From assembly GCA_963573305.1 (NCBI GenBank), contig OY754329.1:46768417-46832416 (forward strand): a stretch of 64,000 nucleotides of DNA. Reading direction: 5' to 3'. A program made the position numbers and the translations under genes. This document shows positions 1-10,800 of this stretch, in pieces (position 1 is the stretch's first letter; every line of letters begins with the position of its first letter). The notes under the pieces were generated by a model, which was not told where the DNA came from, searched no databases, and saw only the letters and a list, made by a program, of their open reading frames with translations. Source of the stretch: Pyrrhosoma nymphula (taxonomy: Eukaryota > Arthropoda > Insecta > Odonata > Coenagrionidae).

Positions 1-3000
1 TGCCAGATGTTTTGTACTCGTTGTACTGCAGCCCTGAATAAACAATTCAAGGTCTGGTTAGATCTATTTATGTTAATCCTATGAGAGTTCGATTTTTTCA
101 TATTGCAAAACTTCCAAGATAGTTTTAATCAAATGACCATTCCACGTCTGCCAAAGCGTGTGCATTGCATCCTGCCTACAGAGATATTTATTTCCAAATA
201 CATTATTATGGCTTTCCTTTCCTTCATTATATGTTATTATGAATTTGCTTTAGCGAAGTGAGGTGAATTCAATATAAAAACAACCAAGATGGACGTCGTG
301 CGCTCGTATCATGCGATCATTCACGGGATCATACGATCAAAAATAGAACATGTTCTAATTATTATCGCATGACCATGCCCATGACCAAGAATTCGCCGAA
401 TGTTCCGTATTACACGAGGCATTAACGTCATGCGAATGATCATTCGAATGATCATTCTCAAGATCATTCGCCGTGTAAAACGGCCTTTATAGAAGAGGGT
501 GAAATGGAACCCTAGCAAATATAATTTAGCATTTATGAATGAGATGAAAACCTCTGAAGATATTCAAAGATGGCAGATAGTGGGGATGGGTAAGATGTTA
601 AGAAGCATGAATAGGTGAATTCTATGTGAAGAGATGGTGATAGTAGGGCGAGGTAGGAGAAGGAAAAAAAGAGGTACATTCTTGGGTAAGTTATTAAAAA
701 TGAATAAGCAACCAATAACTGTTTTATGTTAGCGATATACAGGTCGAGAGGTAGTCCTTTCTTATATTCGAAGCCGTGTCAGTTTTCCGATAAATAGCAA
801 ATAATTCACCCAACCTTTACTATTATTTCCTATAGTACTCTTGCCAATTACTAGATACCTATTCAAAGATATCGCCGTTAAGATCGATATCGTTCAAAGA
901 GATCGATACCGTTGTCGCCGTTTATATATATATCCCACTAATTTTCAGAAGAGTAGATTTATGATATAGTTTAAAATTTTTTGTTCTAATTAGATTTACG
1001 TAGGCTAGTTTCTTACTTTTATGGCCATGTTCCGTTTTTTATTTAGGCTCATGAAACATGTATTGATAGATAAAATTCATTTCATAACTCCCCAGGACAA
1101 AATAATTTTCTTTCAATGTCGTGGTTTTATTAGCTCTGCTTGATTGCACTTCCCATATTAGTCGTTTCAAAATGTATTGTTCCAACAAAAACCGGATTCC
1201 GTTAGATCACCGAGGTTAAACGTCGTTGAGGATTTGAATTGGTGTTGATCCAAAACATCTGTTCGGATTTGTATTGGCGATTATCCAAAACATCTAGGGT
1301 CTCTTTCTTGTCTGCAAGTGGTATACAGTGAGAAATTACTTCATCCAGCGGCGTAATAACGTTACGGATTTAAGGGGGGCAAGCGTTTTCAATCCCCCGC
1401 GGCCACCAACAAATCCACTCGAACTTAAAAATAATCCTTTTTAAATACTAAAATCGGAAATTTCAAAGTCATAATTGAGGTTTTCCGTTTAATTTTCAGC
1501 ATTTATTACAAAAATATGTTAGTCTGTGGTTTAAGTTTTTAAAATGCACACTTAAGTTTTCAGTACATTTTTTCGGCGCCCTCCGCAGCATTTTAAAGGG
1601 ATGGAAATTTACCATGGCCCCCCTTTCCCCTCATTTGTTAAAAAACTGACCCTATCAGTATAAATCTAAGGTCTAAGAAAATAAAGTTTTTATATTCATT
1701 ACGACTCTTCGCACTTCCCTAATAATTGATAGACAAGGTAGGCTGGTAAATGATATGTCATAAGTGATGATGAGAGACTAGAAAGGCAAAAACTAAATGT
1801 CGTGGTGGAATCTCCACTTCATCAAGTTTACAGAATTCAGAGTCCCAAAGGTACCTTTCAGTAAGTAACCAAAGTACCCAGTTCCAAAGGTACTATCACG
1901 AACTCGAACTGAGGCTTCTTCCCTTGAAGCCTTTTAAATGAACGTTCATTCCACAATTCAGATGCTACTCTTGTCGCCTTGTGAAAATAACGTAAAAAAG
2001 TTGATGCCGGTAGAAGAAAAGTTAATGGTGTGGAAAGTTACGAAATCAATATTTATTTTTACTGGCTTCTTCATATTATTTTATATTTCAAGCGAGGTGC
2101 AAAGATACAGAGATGTCTTGTACCTTATTTTACAGTTTTCATAGATTTACTCCTGCATGTTTTGCTTTCGTTTGTATTGGACCGATGTGGTGGTTAGGGT
2201 ATGGGCATTGAATCTTGAGAGTCCGACATTGATTCCCGTTAATGGCATAGGCTTTTCAATGAAACCCTTCTGTGAATGCTTCATGAATGGAACTTCAAGG
2301 GCTGTACCTTGTTTTCCTTTGGTTTGCGCCAATAGTAAACAGCAGGTTAATTCCAGCCCTTGTTTTCTCTCCACTTTTCCACCATTTCTCGTAAATAATC
2401 CTTCCATAGCCAACGTACTCACATATCCTTTTTGGCGGAAAGTATCTCAGTTCGGTTCGGTGGACTCCCAAAATAAACAAACGACCATTTTAGCTCACCT
2501 ATTCTTGTTCATTTTGTTTTTATTTCTTTTATTTTTCTTTGGTATCCTCCCTCTCCTTCGTTTCCACAAGTAGAATGAACTTGAAGCGATAGGGGGACAG
2601 TAATGATATCCGGCTTACACAGTGAAGGGAATGTATATGCGCTCGAAATATTTTCGCGGAAACGGTGGAACCAGATATATTGATACGGATTTTGGAAGGT
2701 AAACGAATAAGAGGGTCCATTGTTAAACTTCTAGGAAATGTGACATTTATGGAGACGTAGGGAGCGTCTTTTCATCCAGACCTCCGTTGGATGGTTTTTA
2801 TGGAGAAAAACCTTCAGAGATGGTTGATAGTATTCTTTATCTTCCTTGTTGATTATTCCTTAGACAGTTCACATCAAAGTCACCAATCAGATGAAAAAGG
2901 GATTGTTATATATACGATTCTATTATTCATAAGTTGGATTTAATATTAAGTTATCGCTTCGTCAACTTTTTCCTATGCCTCCGAGGAAACTCGATTTAAG

Positions 3001-3884
3001 CTCATTCTACTAAGGTAATCGTTTCAAAGACAGCCCATGACTTTCAATTTAATTTCAAATATTTAAAATGTCAATATAACTTATTTGGGATTAATATGCA
3101 GCTAATTTCCCTCAGATAGGCGATGATAACTCAAAAGAGGATTAATCGTCATTTACGCATCAAATTCAATTTTTGCCAAAGATATTAGCAAAGACAAAGA
3201 ATTTAAACTAGAAAGTTTTCAATACATTTACAGTAACTCTGAACGAGATTATGTTTTCTATCATATCCAAAGCAAGAGACAACACATGAAATAATAGTCA
3301 CTGCAGGATCACCTAGAACAGCTAGAGAATCAGGTGAACGAGTAGTGAAACGACAAGAATATTGATGAAAAATGCCATGCATACCATTGAACAAACAACA
3401 TTCGTATTAATATTGAGATTCAGCTGTGTTTTAACTTTTACAGATGCATTCTAAAATAATCTGTTTAACAACCTGTTGCACATATGTACGATCTCGTATC
3501 TCCTATAGTATCTATTGTGTGTCTCTGTTTATTTTTTATGAGTATCCTTTTCACTTTGGAAAGGCCTCCTTTAATAACCAATCGGAAAAGCAATTTCTGT
3601 CAAAATAAAATTAGACTGATTAAAAGGGCACATAAAAGGACAAGTTATTACGTTCATACGCAGTTAAACTGGCTTTTAATATTGATGCTGGCAATAATTC
3701 TTTAATCGATTTTGCCCGCTGTTGGTGTTTTACAAGTAAAAGTTTCAGATCAATCTAAAGCTCGGTTGTTCATTGGAGTAGGCGATCAATATCTTATGTA
3801 CAACATCAACAAAGATCTACAACGTGTTTTTTACAGTGAAGAATAAATTGGCCGCTCAGGGGACCACGGTATAACGGACGGAGT
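1..3884. other. Intergenic or intronic AT-rich DNA, no gene seen
   Basis: I see no exon or recognisable mobile-element coding here. Open frames reach 138 codons (2157-2573, plus strand) but have no recognisable domain and overlap opposing frames, as expected by chance. Around 300-480 there are several interspersed copies of GATCATTC/GAATGATC-like words, giving a small locally palindromic patch. Positions 900-935 hold a short TATATA run. Nothing else is supported. Confidence 0.5.
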
Positions 3885-4470
3885 ACTATGTCTACATCTA
3901 CATACTACCCTGCGATCTGCCACAAAGGCGTATGGCAGAGCGTTTTAGGACACCAGCCATGGAAAGGGGGGAGGGATAGGGAACAGGAGGGCGGAGATGA
4001 CAGTGGTGAAGTTTGTGTTAACGATGTGTCTTTAGATAGTGTGACGCCTGTTTTTGTTATAATCACTATTTTTTATTTTGGGTCTTGCATCGAGCGATAT
4101 TACGACTTAATAGTCCTCTCTTCCATACAACTCGTTTGACGAACACACACAACCATGCCATGGACAATTAATGGCGCAAGGAAAGAAGAAATTTTTGTAT
4201 CTGTCAGTGTGGCAGTGTATCTCTCTTATTTTGTCACTTCTATCTGTTCTAAAGATATAGCGCGAGGAAAAAAAAGTAGGTAGGTATTCTCCGTGCCGTA
4301 GGTACTTAAACCTGATTGGAGTTTTTCGATTAATCCAAGCCTATCCTGAATCCTCCTAATCCCTAACGGTTCCCAACTTAATCCTTCAATCAACTGCTTG
4401 GCACTTTCTGAACGCTCATAGCAGTTTTTAACAAAGCGTTCTGTACGTGAAGTGCTTTTCACGTAGCACC
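3885..4470 (-). pseudogene. Decayed CR1/Jockey-type LINE 3' end
   Basis: The minus strand from 4462 downward encodes a stretch with RFVKNCYERS, LSWEPLGIRR and RLGLIEKLQ. This resembles the region after the reverse transcriptase of CR1/Jockey-type non-LTR retrotransposons (family pattern: R-A-A-R-F-V, a Tyr-rich turn, then L-x-W-x-x-L-x-x-R-R and R-L-x-L). Further along the minus strand, at about 3950-3885, comes a CTGCCA/TGGCAG-containing tail. It ends in GATGTAGA units, the simple-repeat tail I associate with this type of element in arthropods. The reverse transcriptase itself is absent, so the copy is 5'-truncated. A related tail lies at 48830-48897 on the plus strand. The exact clade is uncertain. 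Confidence 0.5.
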
Positions 4471-4829
4471 CAATGTTGGGTTGGCACTCCGCTAAAAAGC
4501 TCGACTACTAGTAAGATTCGAGCCAGGGCCCTAGGGATATAAATCTACCTACTCTTCTAATAATACTTAACTGGGACAATTACCTACTCTAACAATACTC
4601 CGGGGAAAAGTAATCGAAAATCTACTTCAGATTCCCGTTAAAGCGAACGACCCTCACGCTTAGACGTGATATCAGTAAATGTTTATAAACTCCAATGATA
4701 TTCTTCAGATGGTCCCTTTAATTTATTGCATTAACCCTTTTATAATTGAACAGAATGGAATCTCATGAAAAATGCACGGAAGCCCTAAAGATGAACACAT
4801 CGGTGGAGTGGCTGTCAAAATAGAAATGC

Positions 4830-4975
4830 CGAGGTTGACCCTGCGCAAGTTGCCGCCTCTAACCACGATTCCTCGGGCGGCGTCACCTTCGCTTCCGCCG
4901 CGGTATTGTGGTCTGGCGTAACCCCGCGAGTCAACACGAGGCGCCCGCGTAAACAAACAAACCGGGCGCCTCAGC
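4830..4975. other. Short GC/CpG-rich patch with a 10-bp inverted repeat
   Basis: About 145 bp is much richer in G+C and CpG than its surroundings. It contains the inverted repeat GAGGCGCCCG / CGGGCGCCTC at about 4937-4973, around an AAACAAACAAAC loop. It could be an old promoter or a repeat remnant. The overlapping minus-strand frame (4723-4956) has no recognisable domain. Confidence 0.35.
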
Positions 4976-5259
4976 TTCAGACGAATTTGAAAGACCCCGA
5001 ATTAATTTCCCACTTGCGTAGCAAGTAGCATAATAGAGAGAGCTGGAACAGGAGATGATAACCAAAACGAGTTCGGGGATTGAAATATATAGCCGAAACA
5101 AGCGATAGCAGCCAGGGAAAAGCCGGTAAGATTATACATTCCCATAAATTTATGGAGTACTTTCCCAAGAAATATTTTCACTCACAAATGGATCGAATCG
5201 CGCAGGGAAGACGAAGATGAATGTATTGAGGGTATTAAGAGGGGCACGGAAACTTGTGG

Positions 5260-5445
5260 TCCAGATTTTAAGGTTGTGGTAGCAGTGGAATGGGGAAATT
5301 TGAGATGTGAGATTATGTTGTAGAAAATGTTAGAGAAAGGTAAGCTGAGTTACCTCAGTAGACGAAGAAGAAAAGTTGATGACCTGGAATACGGAAGGGA
5401 AGAAAGAGGATATGAGGAGCTTAAGAAGACACAGTGGTGGGCAAG
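5260..5445 (+). pseudogene. Possible LINE C-terminal remnant
   Basis: The plus strand carries words resembling the basic C-terminal tail of RTE-like LINEs seen elsewhere in this window: a run of Arg/Lys codons followed by YEELKK-like codons at about 5410-5435. It is heavily decayed, with stops in every frame, and could be a coincidence. It is listed only because three better copies of the same tail occur at 19.8, 44.4 and 48.2 kb. Confidence 0.22.
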
Positions 5446-6097
5446 TATATTGCAGTCACAGTAACCAAATGGCCCAAAAATCTACATAAAAATTGTGAGA
5501 ACACCATAGAATTAGCGATCGCAAAAAGCATAACACAGGATATATTTTAGTAATTTTACCGTGGTGACCTGCCTCCTACCTTCACTCTCTATCTTTCTGT
5601 TAGCCTCGGTCATCCCCTACTTGAACGTGTATTATAAAAACGTCGAGCAATGATAGTTTTGCAGTTTTCAACTACTTATACGCAATATTATTAATTATTA
5701 GCGTAACCGATCAATGGTCAAGCGACGCCGATTGGTCCATGCAGTAGGCAAGGAGTCCACGTGCTTGTTGAATAGTCCGAGTGTAAACATAGTCTGTGAC
5801 CCGAAAGTTGGCTTTTTATAAGGGATATGAACTCATTGAGGTAACTAAGCTCAATGACGTTTGTAACTGATAGGTTATGTCTACGAGGCATAAGGAGCAG
5901 TTAATACAATGAATCACATGTAGTTACCGTGAGAGTTATGGTCACATCGGAAATTTTGCGTGAAGCTGGTGGGGTTGTAGAAGTATCTTGCACATGGTTT
6001 TATACGCAAATCTATTACATCGGTTCATGATTTCCAAGTTTTTGTGTATTAACACAAGAAATTCGAGAAATATGGGGAGATAAAGAATATTGCTCAC

Positions 6098-6172
6098 CGC
6101 AGTGTATATGGCACTGGCGTAGCTGCCCTTCCGGACGGACCTCCAGAAGCAGCAGGACTGGAGGATGGCCAT
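6098..6172 (-). CDS. Candidate first coding exon of a small Cys-rich, probably multi-TM protein
   Basis: On the minus strand an ATG in a strong animal start context (CCGCCATGG) opens 25 codons that begin MAILQSCCFWRSV and end GSYASAIYTA. A clean splice donor, GCG|GTGAGC, follows at 6097, and the exon ends in phase 0. Codons are GC-rich at third positions, unlike the AT-rich surroundings. The exon sits at the edge of a GC-rich block (6173-6590). The Cys-Cys, Val-Arg, Gly-Ser/Thr layout recalls the N-terminal ends of insect four-TM proteins of the LAPTM4 or DUF4728 type. That family guess is weak and rests on the pattern only. I could not find the next exon downstream (below 6000), so intron 1 may extend beyond the window. 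If the donor is ignored, the frame runs to 5942, but that extension looks intronic. Confidence 0.55.
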
Positions 6173-6590
6173 GGCGGTGACGGGGTCTTTCTTCTATCTT
6201 CAGTCTTCCTCTCTTAAAAATACTCCCCGCCCGGCACGTTCACCGTTGATCTACCGAGCGCGCTCCCGGTGAGACGCCGCCTCTCGCCGGGGAAACCACA
6301 AACACTTTGCCCGCCGAACTCTACACACCTCGCCGCTTAGACCGACTTCACGTCGACTGACAGCGAGCGAGTCTCTCCTCCCCTTACCCGGCACACACCG
6401 CTCTCCGTGTGAAAGGGGATGAGGTGGGAAGAGAAGTTTTAAAGGGTCCCCCGATATCCCCCTCCGCTCCCCTTCCTCATTCCCCCCTCACTCACCTCCC
6501 CGCCCTTCCCGAAATCGCGCTGCCTCACCGCTAGAGGGACAGGAGAATTCCGGCCCGACATCCCGTCGTCTCCGCGCCACCCCTTAAACT
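6173..6590 (-). promoter_or_regulatory. GC/CpG-rich putative promoter and 5' UTR
   Basis: About 400 bp has many CpGs and C-rich runs, in sharp contrast with the AT-rich flanks. It lies immediately upstream (on the minus strand) of the candidate first exon at 6098-6172. Position and composition suit a promoter and 5' untranslated region. No TATA box or initiator can be assigned with confidence. The block could also serve a plus-strand transcript. Confidence 0.45.
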
Positions 6591-6767
6591 GGATGATTTT
6601 TCTTTATTGACTAATTTCCAAATTCCAAAGAGTCTCTTCCTCTCTCTTCCTGTCAAAAGCTTTCTGTCCTGTAAACCCTTATCGCGTTGGCATCTCTCCT
6701 TGCGATCGTCACCGACCCTTTAAATGTAAATGAAATAAAAAAATTATACTGTTCACTGGAATTTGTA

Positions 6768-6806
6768 TTGTACAATCAATTTCTATGTCTCAGCGTCATC
6801 ATCAGA
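6768..6806 (-). ncRNA. Hammerhead-ribozyme-like core (decayed or uncertain)
   Basis: The minus strand reads CTGATGA (6805-6799), an extra T, a short GACGC...AGACA segment, then GAAA (6783-6780) followed by TTGATTGTAC. This is the same layout as the cores in the foldbacks at 25.1, 29.7 and 62.8 kb. The conserved boxes CUGANGA and GAAA are intact, but stem II is imperfect. No palindrome flanks this copy. It is probably a fragment of the same PLE-linked repeat family, and activity is doubtful. Confidence 0.35.
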
Positions 6807-6809
6807 TTG

Positions 6810-7750
6810 AAAAAGACTCAAGTTGGAAAATAGCAGCATTTATATTTATATCGCAGGATGTGTAAACAAACGTGTGTGTGTTGGGAGAGTGGTAAGAGGG
6901 AAGTAGACGGAATAGTGGGTGAGCAAATGGTAATATATTTCACTTCCGTGGGATTTTTGTGAAACAATATTGGGAGTGAATTTTTCTGAAAGGTATTAGA
7001 ACAAGAAAAACGAATATGGATGTTGAGTCCCAAAAATTGTGCAGGGGGGTGAGGGAGGGAATTCAAAATGGCCGACAACTCGTTTCATCAAAACAGCAAT
7101 ATCTTCATCATTTATAGGACTACAACTAATTTTTAATACTTAAAGTACTTCTTGATGTAGTTTTTACAATTATTATTATTTGGAATAATGTGAATTGTGT
7201 AAAAACTAGCGTTAACGTTAAATATTAATTTTTTAAAGCTTTAATATTCACATGTTACGCACAATTAAATAAAAAAGAACTTACTCTTTTGGATGGATGG
7301 ATGATGCAGTTTATACAATTACTAAAATATTGTAAATAATATGAAGGAACCTCTAAGCCTCTTCTGGATTGCTTAATTTTGCTCTTCTGGTTTACGCTGT
7401 AGTTTTAGTTTCGGTTTCAGAGAATAAAAAATATTTTGGAATTGTACAAAATATTCATTGTAGCTTATATTATTTTATTGTGCCATGATCATAAACTTTA
7501 GATAGAATGACAGAAAAACTATATGGCATAATTTTGATGCATTCTTTTGTTACTTATCAATCAGTTTCCCTGTATTCATCTGAACTATTATCCCTATTCC
7601 GGTTAAAACAGTAATTTACATCATCTAGCCCAGTCAATGAAGACCGCAAAACCTCAAATTTGGGAAATAATTAGGGTAAAGCTAAATTTAACCCCATTTA
7701 TAGTCTACTATCAGAGGAAAATTTTAACAAAAGTCCCCAAAACTCCCCCT
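6810..7750. other. AT-rich non-coding DNA
   Basis: No gene is recognised. The DNA consists of A/T homopolymer-rich stretches with stops in all frames. The 86-codon minus frame at 6818-7078 has no recognisable domain. Confidence 0.5.
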
Positions 7751-7757
7751 GGAGCTT

Positions 7758-7775
7758 CCCCCCCCCCCCCCCCCC
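7758..7775. repeat. Poly-C tract, 18 bases
   Basis: An uninterrupted run of 18 C residues sits in otherwise AT-rich DNA. It breaks the overlapping open frame into a meaningless proline stretch, and is a likely site of sequencing or assembly length error. Confidence 0.9.
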
Positions 7776-7879
7776 AGCCACCCTTGGAGGTTCAAAATGC
7801 CAATATTTACGGAACATCCACTATCTCTGTTATTAAAGATCAGATCATGACCAAATTTTCTAGTTTTGTTTGTTTTTAA

Positions 7880-7919
7880 TGTTCTACAGTATTGTTTTAA
7901 TAAACAATATTGTAGAACA
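7880..7919. repeat. Short near-perfect hairpin
   Basis: Two 18-bp arms (left begins TGTTCTACAG, right ends TGTAGAACA) pair with one mismatch around a loop of about 4 bases. The hairpin is AT-rich. It may be the core of a small foldback element. No flanking duplication was identified. Confidence 0.7.
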
Positions 7920-8057
7920 AATTTACATAGAAGGGTTAGGGGAAACCCCCCGATCCAACATTGTCATAAGCATTAGAAATTGTACTAAAAATCATTTCCT
8001 ATTGTTTTATATCATATTGTTATTTTATCGGTAGACTCGGAAGAACTTAGAGAAAGA

Positions 8058-8540
8058 ACGAGGTAAAGCCAAACTTTAAACACATAGGTGTTTACTTTGA
8101 ATTCCACGCAATTGTGTGACCACTTGTGGGTGACTCCATTAAAGTTACTGCGTGGCCAGTTCCGAGGTTCTTTGATTTTGTCAAAGGATCACCTTTGTGT
8201 TTAAAGTTTGGCTTTACCTCGTGGACAGAAGCGCATAGCGTTCGCAAACGGGTACTTTGGTATTGTATGCACGGCACCTGTGAAGACATCTCGCTCCTTA
8301 AAGCCTCCATAAAATTCACAGCGATAGATGACGCCTGGGTAGCTTAACTGTTAGAGCACTCGGCGCGATATCGGGGGAATATATGTTGGTTGGTTGGTTG
8401 GTCAGCTATGTTGGTTCGAATCCCAGTCCAGGCGAATGATTTTTTCACTGTGAATTTCACACAATTGTGCGAGCACTAGCAGGTGACTCCGTTAAAATTA
8501 CTGAGCGGCGAGTTCCTCAGTTCTTTGAATTTCTTTTGTT
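8058..8540 (+). mobile_element. tRNA-derived SINE, family A, copy 1
   Basis: A tRNA-like head at 8332-8434 starts GCCTGGGTAGC, carries the pol III B box GGTTCGAATCC and closes with CCAGGCG. Non-tRNA body sequence lies on both sides. The body upstream (8058-8330) and the body start downstream (8435-8540) belong to the same consensus, as the copies at 12837-13370 show. The element therefore looks like a head-to-tail multimer rather than a single SINE. Within the tRNA head, the anticodon region is replaced by an insertion with TTGG repeats (about 8387-8401), so this head cannot fold as a tRNA. Left and right parts of the body also contain an inverted GTTTAAAG / CTTTAAAC pair. Confidence 0.75.
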
Positions 8541-9769
8541 ATTTTGTTTTATTGGTTTTGTATAGTTTTTAATTATTGCCGTTTTTCCTAGGTAACTGGC
8601 TTATTTGATAAGTTCCTCCATGATAACAAATCCTTGCATACTTCTTTCGCTTCTCTTATACACTTGCATTGCTACATACACCGTATCCTATTCTTAAGAC
8701 TTCCTGATAATATTTTCCCTTTTTCTGCCTCTTCCACCACAACACCCATGACATTCACGGTCAACCCCTTCCTCTCATATAATTTACTATACTATCGTAT
8801 ATCTGATTCGTTGTTAGACTCTCAACCATTTTGTCAACAAGGCCAAACCAACGATCTACACCGGAACATCCAATTCATATTCTGCTAAAACCCACTCATT
8901 CCCTACACTATCCATCCTAAATTTACCGCAAAAACAACTTAGGGACCCCATTTTTACTACTTATGCTTATCCTAACGTAACCAGGTTCTAGGAGAAAGTG
9001 TTTTTGTTGTTCATTAGTAGCCTAAATGGTTTTAGCGTGGGAAGGACCTTACGTAAGAATGGATGTGAAAATCTACATCCTTAATGAAGTAGCTCATATT
9101 TTCCTTCTCAAATAACACTGTTGTACAAAATGAACCATTTTTTCTGTCACACGAAAGAAAATACTTCACCAAAATAGGACTTTCTACGCTGAATTCAAAT
9201 ATGAAAGTGGTTTTTACCCATCAGCGTTGTTTTCACGAGACACCTGGAAAATTCAAAATATCCCGGATTATGCAATTTATATCAGTTGTTTGTAAAAAAA
9301 AAACATACACTGCTACCATCCTAATTATTGTAGAACAACGAATCAAAAATCATGGTACAGGCCATAGTGTAAGCTTTGAAAGCCGATGCAATTTTTCTCT
9401 CCATGCAAGTTCAGGACCGGAGGCCAGAGGCACAACAATTTTATCAAGTGATTTTTTCATTAAATTCGAGTTAGTTTCTGCGTCACTGCCCCAGACTACG
9501 CAGTCGTTGGCCTTAAAATACTATTATAGGAAACAAATAACATATACATATAACAAAACGTGTAGAGGAACGTTTCCCCACCATGTCTTCTGATACCTAG
9601 ACGGTGAACTTCCTATTTTTTTACTTATTTATTTCTGGATTTATCTGCGAGGAAAGGCATAAATTCCAAACATAAAAGGTCGAAAAAAGTGTAATTACTC
9701 GAGAGAATAAAATAAATAAATAATTTAAAAGTAAATTCAAGTTTAAAAAATATACCTAAAAATATTTAC
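8541..9769. other. Non-coding DNA without recognised features
   Basis: No gene or repeat is recognised. The longest frame, 130 codons on the plus strand at 9201-9593, shows no domain, signal or compositional sign of real coding. I treat it as chance. Confidence 0.45.
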
Positions 9770-10800
9770 TATCCGATTTCCTACAAAGCTTTTCCTCCGA
9801 AACACCTCTTTTTAAGGTCCATCAGTAGTCGGAGAGCACTGCAGCACTCAATTTACCGTGATGCTGCTTTTCCATTTGTGAAATATCCTGTTAAAAACGT
9901 TCACCATGCTTATTGCTAACGCTATTCGTTAAGAAGTCCAAATGGTCGTTCAAGAAATGCAGTTTCAGTGAAATAATGCATCCCGTACGGTGGTATGATC
10001 TCAGCAATTCTTGTACAATATCGCGATAGTTTTCATCCGCATGATTGCTTTCAAAATTCTTGCAAATACTTTTAAAAGACAGCCATGCCATTTTTTTTAA
10101 ACTACTTAATAGTTCAACGAAATTGTCATCATTCATTTATTCTATAATTTGGGGTCCTGCGGATATTCCTTCCTTAATTATGGCATCGCTGATATTGAGG
10201 AATTTCTGTTGTAAATGAATCTACGAGATGTTTTGTGCATGGCACGAGTCCCAATTTGATGTGCAGTGGATGTAGATACACAAATATTTGGGTCTGCGAG
10301 AGGTTTGTTTGCCACATTCTTCTGTCCAGACAGTAGGGCATTGCGGGTAGGCCATTTTTTCAGAATAGTGGTTTTTCCTGTCTCTGCTGTCCCACTTGTA
10401 TAGAAAGTAGCAGTACTTTGTGTACCCGATCTGCAGGCCAAGCATCAAGTTCAAGTATCAAGTTCTCATATGTCTCCTTCAAGTTAACTGCATGAGCAAT
10501 CGGTATGGATGGAAATTTGTACTGTACTGTACTGTTTTGTTTCCATTGTGCAAAACTTGTTTTTAGATTAACTTGACTTGAATCAATGAACAGACGCCAC
10601 TCATGTACACTGTATTCTTGGCCAAAAGTATCCATTACGGATATGATATAATTACAAAAAAACCATGTCACCTTCGTGGGAGAAGTAATCAAAAAATATG
10701 GTATGGCGGTTTTTCAACAACAACGTCTCCAGGACAAGAGAATCAGCTACTGCAGAGTAATCTTCAGCGTTTTGCAGGAATTTTGGGAAAATTGTATTAG
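9770..10800 (-). pseudogene. Frameshifted pseudogene of a multicopy arthropod protein family
   Basis: Pieces in three frames of the minus strand join into one ancestral reading. In order they are: EWRLFIDSSQVNLK near 10610, FPSIPIAHAVNLKETYENL near 10480, LGLQIGYTKYCYFLYKWDSR near 10400, NALLSGQKNVANKPLADP near 10330, ISDAIIKEG near 10180, and WLSFKSICKNF...NYRDIVQELLRSYH...LHFLNDHLDF...HGERF at 10090-9895, followed by a decayed tail. I recognise this as a protein family present in many copies in arthropod and other invertebrate genomes and usually treated as mobile-element-associated. I cannot give its name or function with certainty. At least three frameshifts and an in-frame stop before 10136 make this copy dead. 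It is single and isolated here, with no terminal repeats identified. Confidence 0.75.

Noticed and set aside
2157..2573. 138-codon open frame as a gene
   Set aside because: It overlaps opposing frames, is low in recognisable motifs and ends in a Phe/Leu-rich run from T-rich DNA.
4490..4560. tRNA-like element near GGCTCGAATCTTA (minus)
   Set aside because: Only a poor B-box resemblance; no A box or acceptor pairing could be drawn.
9201..9593. 130-codon open frame as a gene
   Set aside because: No domain, no composition shift, no plausible splice context; expected length by chance at this scale.
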